Assembly: GCF_002836055.1 (NCBI RefSeq)
Contig: NZ_PJBS01000151.1
Location: forward strand, 1-35,527
Direction of reading: 5' to 3'
DNA from: Psychroflexus sp. MES1-P1E
GTDB taxonomy: Bacteria > Bacteroidota > Bacteroidia > Flavobacteriales > Flavobacteriaceae
DNA length: 35,527 bases
In this document: positions 10,111 to 18,194 of the stretch, in pieces
Position numbering within the stretch: the stretch's first letter is position 1
Layout: each line of letters begins with the position of its first letter
Notes under the pieces: generated by a model
Databases searched by the model: none
Told to the model about the DNA's origin: nothing
What the model saw: only the letters and a program-made list of their open reading frames with translations
Program-made: the position numbers and the translations under genes

Positions 10111-12525
10111 ATGAACTTACTTTATTTTAAAATAGCATTCAGATACTTGATTAAAAACAAGTTGTATTCCTTTATTAATATCATTGGTCTTTCTCTTGGT
10201 ACTGCTGCCTTTATTATTATTTCGCTTTATGTAAGTTATGAAAAAAGCTATGATACATTTGAAGGATCTGACCATGTGTATCGGGTTTATATGGATTATT
10301 TAGAAGGAGGAATTTTTGAACCAGGTGATGCGCAAACCTATAATTTAAGTGGACCTACAATTGAAAAACAATTCCCTGAGGTTATTGATTATGTTAGACT
10401 TTTTAGATTAGAGAACGTAACCTTTGTAAATAAGGATAAGATTATTGAGCAACCAAGAGGGGCCTTGGCTGATGCTTCCTATTTTGATATTTTTAATACA
10501 GCGCTATTAGAAGGAAGTATCGAAGAGTACAATAAACCAAATACTATCATTTTATCTGAAAGTTTAGCCAAAAAGATATTTGGTGAAGAAGACCCAATAG
10601 CTAAAACAATTTCCGCTTTTTATGAAGAAAATGTTCTTTTAGAAGTAGTTGGCATCATGCCAGATCAATCTGAAACAACACATATGAAACTTAATTATCT
10701 GGTGTCTTTTGAAACTATGAAAACTTGGTATCCCATGAGCAGTGGCTGGGAATTAAACTGGAATGCAAATAATTTTTTCACCTATTTGAAGCTTCATAAA
10801 AACACTGATTTTGAAGAACTTCAGGACAAATTAATACATATTGATATCGAAAATAATTCAAATGAACGTCATAATATTGAACGTTTAAGCGATATTCATT
10901 TATACTCGGACAAACCTTATGAAGCGGAAACAAATGGAAGCAGGAGTCGAATAAGGTTTTTATCAGTTATTGCAATCATCATTCTCATTCTATCTTGGTT
11001 GAACTATATTAATCTTTCGACTGTAAGATCTTTAGAGCGTTCTCGTGAGGTAGGTATTAGAAAAGTAGCAGGTGCTAAACGTTCACAGTTAATAACACAA
11101 TCTTTAATTGAATCTTTATGCTTGTTTGTTTTGGCTTTTATTATTGCGATAATTCTAGTTGCTTTTCTGTTACCAGTTTTCAATAATTTTGTTGAAAAAT
11201 CTTTAGTTTTTGGAATTGCAAATTTTAAATCACTACTCCCCTTTGCTGGCTTAATTTTGCTAGGCAGTCTTTTAGCAGGTTTTTATCCAGCTATTATTTT
11301 AAGCAATTTTTCACCAATTAAAGCTTTAAAAGGAAAAATTAGTAACTCATCAAATAAACTGAATATTAGAAAAGGACTCATTACCCTTCAATTTTTTGCC
11401 ACCATAACACTTATCATAGGCACTTTGGTTGTAGCAAAACAAATCCATTTTTTAAAAGAACAACCTATAGGTGTAGAACTGTCTCAAGTTTTAGCACTAA
11501 ACGGTAAAGTTTTAGAATCTATATCTGATTCTTTAATGATAAAAAAAGTAGCAGTATTTGAGAGTGAATTAAAGAATTTGTCTTTTGTTGAAAGCGTAGC
11601 GACAGCTTCAACGTATCCAGGAGATGGTTATAATAATTTATCATCGACAGTCGGTATAGAATTTCCAAATGGTAAAACTGAGGAGCGACAACTATTCTAT
11701 ATTTATCAGGCTAGTCCAAACTATTTTAATGTCGTTAATATTCAGTTTGTAGCAGGAAAAGCTTTTATAAAAAGCTCAGAAAATAGTCCGAGAACCATCG
11801 TGATAAACGAAAAATTCGCACGAAAAATGGGGTATTCAAATCCAAATGAGCTTGTCGATAAGCAGGTTAAGTTTTGGGATGAGAATTGGACGATATCCGG
11901 TGTTATGGAAGATTATCATCATTTTGGATTAAAGACAGGAATAGAACCTCTAATCATTTTTAATGATCAAGTGTATGATAATGTTTTAGTGAAATTTAAT
12001 TCATCTTCAAGTTCAGTAGCAGGCATGCAAACTAGTTTAGATAAAGTAAAAACACTATACACCTCTATTTTTCCTAATAGTACTCTAAACTATACATTTT
12101 TAGATAAAAAATTCGAGGCACAATATACTGAAGATCGGAAGTTTGGTGTGGCATTCCAAATTTTTACAAGTTTAGCCATCTTCATCGCAGCTTTAGGTCT
12201 GTTTGGTCTAACATCCTATATGTGCTTACAAAGACGAAAAGAAATAGGAATTAGAAAAGTCACAGGAGCAAGTATTTTTCAAATTGTAACACTGCTTAAT
12301 AAAGATTTTATCTTGTTGGTAATTATAGCATTTATTATAGCAGTTCCAGTTGGTTGGTATATAATGAGCCAATGGCTTCAAGAATTTGCCTACAGAACAG
12401 ATCTAAGTTGGTGGATTTTTGCATTATCTGCTTTGATTGCTGTTGTAATTGCACTTGTTACGGTAAGTTTTCAATCTATAAGTGCAGCAATGTCTAATCC
12501 CGTGAAGTCGCTTAGAACAGAATAA
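10111..12525 (+). CDS. ABC permease 5, duplicated MacB/FtsX type
   Basis: An 804-residue paralogue beginning MNLLYFKIAFRYLIKNK, a slight variant of the usual xxNYFKIA opening. TM1 lies about 20-43, followed by SYEKSYDTFEGSDHVYRVY. The first periplasmic domain carries LADASYFDIFNTALLEGS. The first coupling segment is REVGIRKVAGAKR near 311 and the second KEIGIRKVTGAS near 709. It ends SLRTE. The 73-bp upstream spacer has decayed heptad remnants (GAGTGAGTGG, GTAGTGGGTAGT) and an A-rich leader, so this gene may have its own promoter or a translated leader copied from the permease 1/2 module. Exporter-type function is inferred from the family; the substrate cannot be read from the sequence. Confidence 0.92.
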   Translation: MNLLYFKIAFRYLIKNKLYSFINIIGLSLGTAAFIIISLYVSYEKSYDTFEGSDHVYRVYMDYLEGGIFEPGDAQTYNLSGPTIEKQFPEVIDYVRLFRLENVTFVNKDKIIEQPRGALADASYFDIFNTALLEGSIEEYNKPNTIILSESLAKKIFGEEDPIAKTISAFYEENVLLEVVGIMPDQSETTHMKLNYLVSFETMKTWYPMSSGWELNWNANNFFTYLKLHKNTDFEELQDKLIHIDIENNSNERHNIERLSDIHLYSDKPYEAETNGSRSRIRFLSVIAIIILILSWLNYINLSTVRSLERSREVGIRKVAGAKRSQLITQSLIESLCLFVLAFIIAIILVAFLLPVFNNFVEKSLVFGIANFKSLLPFAGLILLGSLLAGFYPAIILSNFSPIKALKGKISNSSNKLNIRKGLITLQFFATITLIIGTLVVAKQIHFLKEQPIGVELSQVLALNGKVLESISDSLMIKKVAVFESELKNLSFVESVATASTYPGDGYNNLSSTVGIEFPNGKTEERQLFYIYQASPNYFNVVNIQFVAGKAFIKSSENSPRTIVINEKFARKMGYSNPNELVDKQVKFWDENWTISGVMEDYHHFGLKTGIEPLIIFNDQVYDNVLVKFNSSSSSVAGMQTSLDKVKTLYTSIFPNSTLNYTFLDKKFEAQYTEDRKFGVAFQIFTSLAIFIAALGLFGLTSYMCLQRRKEIGIRKVTGASIFQIVTLLNKDFILLVIIAFIIAVPVGWYIMSQWLQEFAYRTDLSWWIFALSALIAVVIALVTVSFQSISAAMSNPVKSLRTE

Positions 12526-12724
12526 AACGAGTATTAGTCAGTGGTGAGTAAAAAAATAGAATAGAATTACGAATTAAAAAAAAAGACTAAGAAGAAGAGA
12601 GGCTATATCATAGTAGTGAATGATTTCACTTCAAAATAGCAGAGATAAAATCCTTTGAGAAACTTTGTGGCTTTTGAGACTTTTCTTTTATAAAGCAACT
12701 AACAAATAATAATAACAACCAATC
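12526..12724 (+). other. Spacer permease 5-6 with heptad remnant, permease relic and dispersed element
   Basis: After the stop comes one heptad unit in GTGGTGAGT (about 12541-12549) and an A-rich tract. Then a perfect 6-bp hairpin AGTGAA-TGAT-TTCACT (12615-12630), a likely remnant of a permease 5' end (12620-12658, listed separately), the element CTTTGTGGCTTTTGAGA (12664-12680) and the leader AATAATAATAACAACC. It is a rearranged version of the module upstream of permeases 1 and 2. Confidence 0.5.
12620..12658 (+). pseudogene. Probable relic of a permease 5' end
   Basis: The segment starts ATGATTT, then TTCAAAATAGC, then AGAGATAAAATCCTTTG. The true start of permease 6, 105 bp downstream, has the same words in the same order (ATGATTTTAAATTA, then TTTCAAAATAGC, then AGAAATCTTTGG), separated by small indels. 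In frame it reads only about 12 codons before a stop. The best explanation is the remnant of a deleted or partly duplicated permease gene whose body has been lost. Confidence 0.45.
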
Positions 12725-15166
12725 ATGATTTTAAATTATTTCAAAATAGCCTGGAGAAATCTTTGGAAGCACAAATTGATTTCAACAATAAACATCATCA
12801 GTCTGGCTATAGGCTTTAGCGCATCGTTTGTCATTGGACTTATGGCTTACTATGACCTTACATTTGATAAATTTCATCCAGATAGCGAACTTATTTATAG
12901 AGTAACTACGACTTCTATTTCTAACGATTCCGAAAGTAGTAATCCTGGAATCCCTATGCCATATATTATAGAGACAAGAAATAATATGAGTGGTGTAGAA
13001 ATTGCTAGTGGAATTCATACTGCTGATTTTTTAAAAGTTGAAAACGCCCTGACTAAGACAGTTTTTAAAAGCCCAGAATATGTTGTTTTTACAGATCCTG
13101 AATACTTTAGAATATTCAGCTATGATTGGCTCGCGGGTTCTCCTGAAGAGGCATTAACTGCGCCGAATGAAATCGTGCTCACTAAAAACAGAGCAAAAAA
13201 ATATTTCCCAACCTTATCACCAACTGAAATTATGGGAAAGACTTTAATCTATAATGACTCTATACAAACCACAATTAAAGGGGTTGTTGCAAACTTCGAA
13301 GAGCGAACTGATTTAATTTTTGAAGAATTCCTATCCATTGAAACTTCAAAAAAAACAGATCAAGGAAGCTATATTTTGGATCCTCAATGGGATAATACAA
13401 ACTCTGGCAGTCAATTGTTTATTAAAGTATCTGGCCCTTTGGTAACGTCATCAATTAGAAAACAATTAAATGCCCTGGAAGCAGAGCACAGATCTGATTG
13501 GGAAGTGAAATATAGTAGAAGTAAAGATTTTGAGCTTCAACCACTTAGTGACTTGCATTTTAATGTTGAATTGGGGCTCTTTGATTTTAGCGATCAACCT
13601 GCAGATAAATCGGTAATGACTGGACTTGCTTTAATAGCATTATTTTTACTCTTATTAGGAGTCATCAATTTTATAAATCTAAATACTGCACAAGCCAATC
13701 AGCGTGCTAAAGAAATAGGAATACGTAAAACACTTGGGAGTTCTAAAAAGCAACTTGTCTTTCAATTTATGGGTGAAACCCTATTACTCACTATTGCTTC
13801 AGCACTTATCTCTGTAGTACTGGCGTATTGGTTACTTCAAGTGTTTTCAGATTTTACACCAAATGGTTTAAGTTTTTCACTTTTTAAAAGTCCTTTTATA
13901 ATAGGTTTCGCACTAATTCTTATCGTTTTAGTCACCTTTTTGTCTGGAATTTATCCAGCATTAGTGTTGACACAATGCAAACCAATTTCAGTTCTTAAGA
14001 ATCAAGTGGTTAGTAAGGGAGGGAAACCAGCAATACGTCGTTTTCTTACAGTTTTTCAGTTTTCAATCGCTCAAGTATTCATTATTTCAACAATTATGGT
14101 AGGAAAGCAAATTCATTTTATAATGAATAAAGATATGGGCTTTAAGACTGAAGCTATTGCCAATGTCAATACTCCATGGTATAATAACACTCAAGAAAAG
14201 CAAGTAAGATTTGAGCAAGAGCTTAAAAAGTTTCCAGAAATATCTAAACTTGCTAGAGGAGGTAATACTCCAGCATCATTTAGTACGAGTACTACTGCTG
14301 TGACATACATAAATGATGATGGTATTGAGATTCAAACCTCTTTGCAGTTGATAAGAGGAACTGAAAATTATATTGATCTTTATGGTATTGAGCTATTGGC
14401 AGGGAGAACGACATTGAATGATACTATCCGTGAACTTATTATCAATGAGACTTATCTCAATATTATGGGTTTTAAAGCCCCTAGTGAAGCTATTGGGAAG
14501 CAAATAAAAAGAAGTGATGAATTGTATCCAATAGTTGGAGTAGTAAAAGATTTTAATCAACGGTCTTTAAAAGATCCAATAGAACCACTAGCCTTAGTTG
14601 GAAATTGGAGCGATAGATCGTTTAGAGTGATGCATTTTACTATGACAAGTAGTGGGCAAAATAGTGTGGCAACAACAATTTCCAAAATTGAATCTGTATT
14701 TAAATCAATTTATCCTGAAGCTGATTTCAAAGTGAATTTTATGGATGAAACTGTTGAGAAATTTTACATACAAGAAAAAAGTCTATCTAAATTGCTCAAT
14801 TGGGCGATGGGTTTGTCGATTCTAATCAGTTGTTTAGGCTTGCTAGGTCTTGTGATTTACACAACCAATAGACGTGTTAAAGAAATTGGCGTTCGTAAAG
14901 TTTTAGGCGCTTCGTTATTACAAATCAACACCTTATTGTGTAAAGAATTTTTAATTCTAGTCGCTATAGCTTTTATCATAGCATCACCAATAGCTTGGTA
15001 TGGTATTCATAATTGGTTGCAAGATTTCGCTTATAAGACAAGTATTAGTTTTTGGGTGTTTTTAGCAAGTGGAAGTGCTATGGTTTTCTTTGCATTATTA
15101 GTTATAAGCATAAAGACACTTCAAGCTGCTAATGCCAATCCTGTGAACTCGTTACGTTCAGAGTAA
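12725..15166 (+). CDS. ABC permease 6, duplicated MacB/FtsX type
   Basis: At 813 residues this is the longest member of the array. It opens MILNYFKIAWRNLWKHK. TM1 lies about 20-43 and is followed by DLTFDKFHPDSELIYRV. The first periplasmic domain contains FTDPEYFRIFSYDWLAGS and slightly longer loops than its siblings. The first coupling segment is AKEIGIRKTLGSS near 327 and the second VKEIGVRKVLGAS near 718. It ends SLRSE. It has no Walker motifs, so it needs an ATPase in trans. It is followed by the first of the long spacers carrying the paired-palindrome module, so it probably closes one transcription unit. Function beyond ABC permease is not readable. Confidence 0.92.
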   Translation: MILNYFKIAWRNLWKHKLISTINIISLAIGFSASFVIGLMAYYDLTFDKFHPDSELIYRVTTTSISNDSESSNPGIPMPYIIETRNNMSGVEIASGIHTADFLKVENALTKTVFKSPEYVVFTDPEYFRIFSYDWLAGSPEEALTAPNEIVLTKNRAKKYFPTLSPTEIMGKTLIYNDSIQTTIKGVVANFEERTDLIFEEFLSIETSKKTDQGSYILDPQWDNTNSGSQLFIKVSGPLVTSSIRKQLNALEAEHRSDWEVKYSRSKDFELQPLSDLHFNVELGLFDFSDQPADKSVMTGLALIALFLLLLGVINFINLNTAQANQRAKEIGIRKTLGSSKKQLVFQFMGETLLLTIASALISVVLAYWLLQVFSDFTPNGLSFSLFKSPFIIGFALILIVLVTFLSGIYPALVLTQCKPISVLKNQVVSKGGKPAIRRFLTVFQFSIAQVFIISTIMVGKQIHFIMNKDMGFKTEAIANVNTPWYNNTQEKQVRFEQELKKFPEISKLARGGNTPASFSTSTTAVTYINDDGIEIQTSLQLIRGTENYIDLYGIELLAGRTTLNDTIRELIINETYLNIMGFKAPSEAIGKQIKRSDELYPIVGVVKDFNQRSLKDPIEPLALVGNWSDRSFRVMHFTMTSSGQNSVATTISKIESVFKSIYPEADFKVNFMDETVEKFYIQEKSLSKLLNWAMGLSILISCLGLLGLVIYTTNRRVKEIGVRKVLGASLLQINTLLCKEFLILVAIAFIIASPIAWYGIHNWLQDFAYKTSISFWVFLASGSAMVFFALLVISIKTLQAANANPVNSLRSE

Positions 15167-15203
15167 ATCAATCAGAAACCTATAGTGTAGTAATTCTACT
15201 TTT

Positions 15204-15249
15204 AAAGTGTTCGGATATGAACAATTAGTGTATCAAAATCGAACACTTT
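15204..15249 (+). promoter_or_regulatory. 46-bp paired palindrome upstream of permease 7
   Basis: Perfect 10-bp inverted repeat AAAGTGTTCG ... CGAACACTTT with 26 bp between the arms. It resolves into two TGT-n-ACA sites: TGTTCGGATATGAACA (15208-15223) and TGTATCAAAATCGAACA (15229-15245), whose starts are 21 bp (two helical turns) apart. The same 46-bp length and layout recurs before permeases 8 and 9. It fits a dimeric activator bound in tandem; the regulator is not in this window. Confidence 0.7.
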
Positions 15250-15274
15250 TATGATAAGAAATAATTTCATTAAC

Positions 15275-15289
15275 CTAGCTTATAGCTAG
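15275..15289. other. Hairpin between operator and promoter block
   Basis: Perfect 6-bp inverted repeat CTAGCT-TAT-AGCTAG, located between the 46-bp palindrome and the promoter-like block before permease 7. It is absent from the corresponding positions before permeases 8 and 9, although the overall spacing is the same. Its role is unknown. Confidence 0.45.
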
Positions 15290-15296
15290 TTAGGTG

Positions 15297-15319
15297 TTTG
15301 GCATTATCTTCACCATATA
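15297..15319 (+). promoter_or_regulatory. Promoter-like conserved block upstream of permease 7
   Basis: The block TTTGGCATTATCTTCACC followed by ATATA is kept before permeases 7, 8 and 9, always with 47 bp between it and the 46-bp palindrome. TTGGCA matches a sigma-54 -24 element. Ten bases after the GG the sequence is AC instead of the expected GC, so the -12 element is imperfect. It could instead be a primary-sigma promoter region. It lies 107 bp before the ATG. Confidence 0.5.
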
Positions 15320-15403
15320 TTAAGTATAACAAATTAGAGAATTTATAGTGTTTTTAATTTTTAGCACTCAGAATGATTAACCCTCTAATCAAAATTATAA
15401 ATC

Positions 15404-17839
15404 ATGATTAAGAATTATTTTAAAATAGCATGGAGAAACCTTTTAAAGAACAAAGGTTTTACAGCCATTAATATTATAGGCTTATCATTAGGTATTGGTT
15501 GCTTTATTATGATTTCCATGTTCGTGATAGATGAATTAAGTTATGATCGCTATCATGAGAAGGCAGATCGCATTTACCGAATAAATTCAGATTTCATTTT
15601 TGGAGGTGCAGAAATGAGTATGGCTGTGAGTTCAGATCCTATGGGAGAAACGCTAAAGAGCGATTATCCTGAAGTTGAGGACTATGTGAGATTTTATGCT
15701 TCTCAAGGATCTAAGTTAATTAAAAATGGAAATAAATATATTAACGAATCAACAGTAGCACATGCCGATTCTACTTTGTTTAATGTCTTTACATTACCGG
15801 CAATACTAGGCGATACGAGAACGGCACTTAATGAACCCAACACCGTAGTTATAACAGAAATTGCAGCGAAACGTTATTTTGGGAGCGCAGAACTTGCTAT
15901 GGGTGAAATGCTAGAGACCGATGATGATAACAAAACAACATTATATAAAGTAACTGCTGTTATAGAAGACCTGCCTAAAAATTCACATTTCAATTTCGAT
16001 TTTTTCTTCTCCATGGCCAATGTCGATTATGATTTTGGTAATTATTTAAGTGCCAACTTTCATACGTATGTGCTCTTAAAAAAAGGTACAGATTATAAAA
16101 TATTCAATAAAAACTTTACAGAAGTTATTGAGAAGTACTTGCTACCAAAAGCAGCGGAATTAATGCAAATTCAGAGTATGGAGGAGTTTGAGGCAAATGG
16201 AAATAAATTAGAATATTCTTTAATGCCACTTACAGATATACATTTACATTCTTCAAGAGAAGTCGAATTAAGTGCAAATGGCAATATCCAATATGTTTAT
16301 ATTTTTTCCGCTGCTGCATTATTTATATTATTAATTGCTGGCATCAATTTCATGAATCTTACGACTGCAAGATCTTCAGGTAGAGCAAAAGAAGTAGGTA
16401 TTCGTAAAGTTTTAGGTTCTGAAAAGAAAGCACTAATTGGACAGTTTTTAACCGAGTCAACCTTAATTGCCTTTTTAGCGCTTTTTGTGGGTTTGTTGTT
16501 TGTATGGCTATCTTTAGGATGGTTTAATGGCATTTCAGGAAAGGAAATGTCTATGTCTTCTTTATTAAGTCCAAAATTTTTAATATTCATCTTTGTGCTT
16601 CCGTTTATAGTTGGTGGATTAGCGGGTGCATATCCAGCGTTCTTCTTGTCTTCATTTAAGCCAATTAAAGTATTAAAAGGGACATTATCAACAGGGCATA
16701 AAAAAAATACCCTACGTAATTTTTTAGTGGTGTTTCAATTTGCAACATCCATCATTTTAATTGTTGGTACAGTAGTCATATATAAACAAATAAACCACAT
16801 TCAATCTGCAAATTTAGGTTTCAATAAAGACCACGTAGTAGTGGTTAACAATTCTGGGATATCACGTGAAACCAGACAATCTCTGAAAAATGAGATTGAG
16901 CAACTAACTGCAGTGAAATCAGCTTCGTTTGCAGGATTTTTACCCGTATCTAATTCTTCGCGTTCAAGCACCATTTTTTCTACAGAAACTGTCATGACAG
17001 AATCTAACGGATTTAATATGCAGTATTGGAACGTAGATTACGAATATTTGGAAACTATAGGGATGAAAATAAATGAAGGCCGGAATTTCTCTCGAGATTT
17101 TGGCTCAGATTCAACAGCTATAATATTAAATGAGACGGCTGTTAAATTAGCTGGTTTTCAAAACCCTATTGGTAAAAAAATATATACAGAAAATCAGACT
17201 AGCGGCCTTCAAGTCTATACGATTATTGGTGTGGTTGAAAATTTTAATTTTGCATCTCTACGTGAAAATGTCGGAGGATTAAGTTTAAAATTAGGAAACA
17301 ATAGTTGGGAAACTGCCTATAGATTTAATACCGCTGATGTTAATGGTTTGCTGTCTACAATTGAGAATAAATACAAGGCTGCTGCTCCAGGAATGCCATT
17401 TAAATATGAATTCTTAGATGAAGCTTTTGAAAATATGTATCGCCAAGAGCGACGTGTTGGGACCGTTGCTCTTGTTTTTGCATTATTGGCAATAATTATT
17501 GCCTGTCTTGGCTTATTTGGGTTGGCAACTTACATTGCTGAACAACGCACAAAAGAAATTGGCATACGCAAAGTACTGGGAGCTTCAGTAACTACTATTG
17601 TTAAAATGTTGTCTACAGATTTTGTAAAACTAGTGATGCTTGCCTTTGTCATAGCCGCACCTATAGCATGGTGGTTTATGAATAAGTGGCTACAGGAGTT
17701 TGCTTTTAGAATAGATCTTCACTGGGGGATTTTTGCAATTACTGGATTAGCAGCCTTAGTCATAGCTTTAATAACATTGAGTTTTCAGGCTTTTAGAGCC
17801 GCTATGGCTAATCCAGTAGATAGTTTAAAAACAGAATAA
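15404..17839 (+). CDS. ABC permease 7, duplicated MacB/FtsX type
   Basis: An 811-residue paralogue opening MIKNYFKIAWRNLLKNK. TM1 lies about 20-43, then DELSYDRYHEKADRIYRI. The first periplasmic domain has HADSTLFNVFTLPAILGD. The first FtsX domain carries AKEVGIRKVLGS near 327, and the second TKEIGIRKVLGAS near 714. It ends NPVDSLKTE. The gene follows a 237-bp spacer with its own regulatory module, so it likely starts a new transcript. Its 3' end (NPVDSLKTE codons and the following TCCC motif) is nearly the same as the 3' ends of permeases 8 and 9, giving a plausible homology for unequal exchange. It has no ATPase domain, and the substrate is unknown. Confidence 0.93.
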   Translation: MIKNYFKIAWRNLLKNKGFTAINIIGLSLGIGCFIMISMFVIDELSYDRYHEKADRIYRINSDFIFGGAEMSMAVSSDPMGETLKSDYPEVEDYVRFYASQGSKLIKNGNKYINESTVAHADSTLFNVFTLPAILGDTRTALNEPNTVVITEIAAKRYFGSAELAMGEMLETDDDNKTTLYKVTAVIEDLPKNSHFNFDFFFSMANVDYDFGNYLSANFHTYVLLKKGTDYKIFNKNFTEVIEKYLLPKAAELMQIQSMEEFEANGNKLEYSLMPLTDIHLHSSREVELSANGNIQYVYIFSAAALFILLIAGINFMNLTTARSSGRAKEVGIRKVLGSEKKALIGQFLTESTLIAFLALFVGLLFVWLSLGWFNGISGKEMSMSSLLSPKFLIFIFVLPFIVGGLAGAYPAFFLSSFKPIKVLKGTLSTGHKKNTLRNFLVVFQFATSIILIVGTVVIYKQINHIQSANLGFNKDHVVVVNNSGISRETRQSLKNEIEQLTAVKSASFAGFLPVSNSSRSSTIFSTETVMTESNGFNMQYWNVDYEYLETIGMKINEGRNFSRDFGSDSTAIILNETAVKLAGFQNPIGKKIYTENQTSGLQVYTIIGVVENFNFASLRENVGGLSLKLGNNSWETAYRFNTADVNGLLSTIENKYKAAAPGMPFKYEFLDEAFENMYRQERRVGTVALVFALLAIIIACLGLFGLATYIAEQRTKEIGIRKVLGASVTTIVKMLSTDFVKLVMLAFVIAAPIAWWFMNKWLQEFAFRIDLHWGIFAITGLAALVIALITLSFQAFRAAMANPVDSLKTE

Positions 17840-17840
17840 A

Positions 17841-17860
17841 TCCCCCAGCCCCAAAGGGAG
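17841..17860. repeat. Post-stop TCCC...AAAGGG element, copy 1
   Basis: TCCCCCAGCCCCAAAGGGAG sits 1 bp after the stop of permease 7. Related words follow the stops of permeases 8 (20556-20576), 9 (23267-23288) and 10 (25741-25760). The CCC/GGG arms can form a 3-4 bp stem, but no T-run follows on the plus strand, so a terminator role is doubtful. Confidence 0.6.
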
Positions 17861-17896
17861 TAAAAAAACTGTAAAATACAAATCAACTTCTACTAG

Positions 17897-17941
17897 CCTT
17901 TTGTGGTCTTTGCTAAGGGCTTAGCGTTCTTTAAGTGAAAC
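17897..17941. repeat. Dispersed CTTTGCGG...TTAGCG...GTGAAAC element
   Basis: The segment CCTTTTGTGGTCTTTGCTAA ... TTAGCGTTCTTTAAGTGAAAC matches the copy at 20614-20658 and, on the other strand, the copy at 35427-35469. Shorter pieces occur at 161-180, 2672-2690 and 12664-12680. Elements of this kind are frequent between genes in flavobacteria; the function is not known to me. Confidence 0.7.
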
Positions 17942-17955
17942 GTTTTAAAAAATGA

Positions 17956-17980
17956 ATTTCAGTTAATTATCAACTGAAAT
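17956..17980. terminator. 9-bp perfect hairpin in spacer 7-8, possible terminator
   Basis: ATTTCAGTT-AATTATC-AACTGAAAT is a perfect 9-bp stem with a 7-nt loop, followed by AGATTTTAAATTTAT. It lies 116 bp after the permease 7 stop and before the regulatory module. The duplicate spacer keeps a 7-bp version at 20675-20695. The T-run is weak, so it may end the upstream transcript only partly. Confidence 0.35.
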
Positions 17981-18016
17981 AGATTTTAAATTTATACTGA
18001 TGAGCTACGGATTTTA

Positions 18017-18062
18017 AAAGTGTCCGATTACGTACAAAAAGTGTATCAAAACCGAACACTTT
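18017..18062 (+). promoter_or_regulatory. 46-bp paired palindrome upstream of permease 8
   Basis: AAAGTGTCCG ... CGAACACTTT, 46 bp overall, with one mismatch between the arms. The sites are TGTCCGATTACGTACA (18021-18036) and TGTATCAAAACCGAACA (18042-18058), again starting 21 bp apart. Compared with the permease 7 copy the flanking sequence has diverged, while arm sequence, length and spacing are kept. Confidence 0.7.
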
Positions 18063-18109
18063 ATTTATTAAATATAGTTTTAAAGTTATGATTTATAAGT
18101 ACTTAAACC

Positions 18110-18132
18110 TTTAGCATCATCTTCACGATATA
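18110..18132 (+). promoter_or_regulatory. Promoter-like conserved block upstream of permease 8
   Basis: TTTAGCATCATCTTCACG followed by ATATA, 47 bp after the palindrome and 85 bp before the ATG. Relative to the other two copies, the first G of the GG pair is A. If GG is a sigma-54 contact, this copy should be weaker. Confidence 0.45.
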
Positions 18133-18194
18133 AAAAGTATGAGGATGGAATAAAATATAAACGAATACGCTTATTCCCTCTAAAGAGAACAATT

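Noticed and set aside
15297-15319. Firm sigma-54 promoter call
   Set aside because: The -24 half fits, but the -12 half lacks the GC pair at the required position in all three copies, so it is only called promoter-like.
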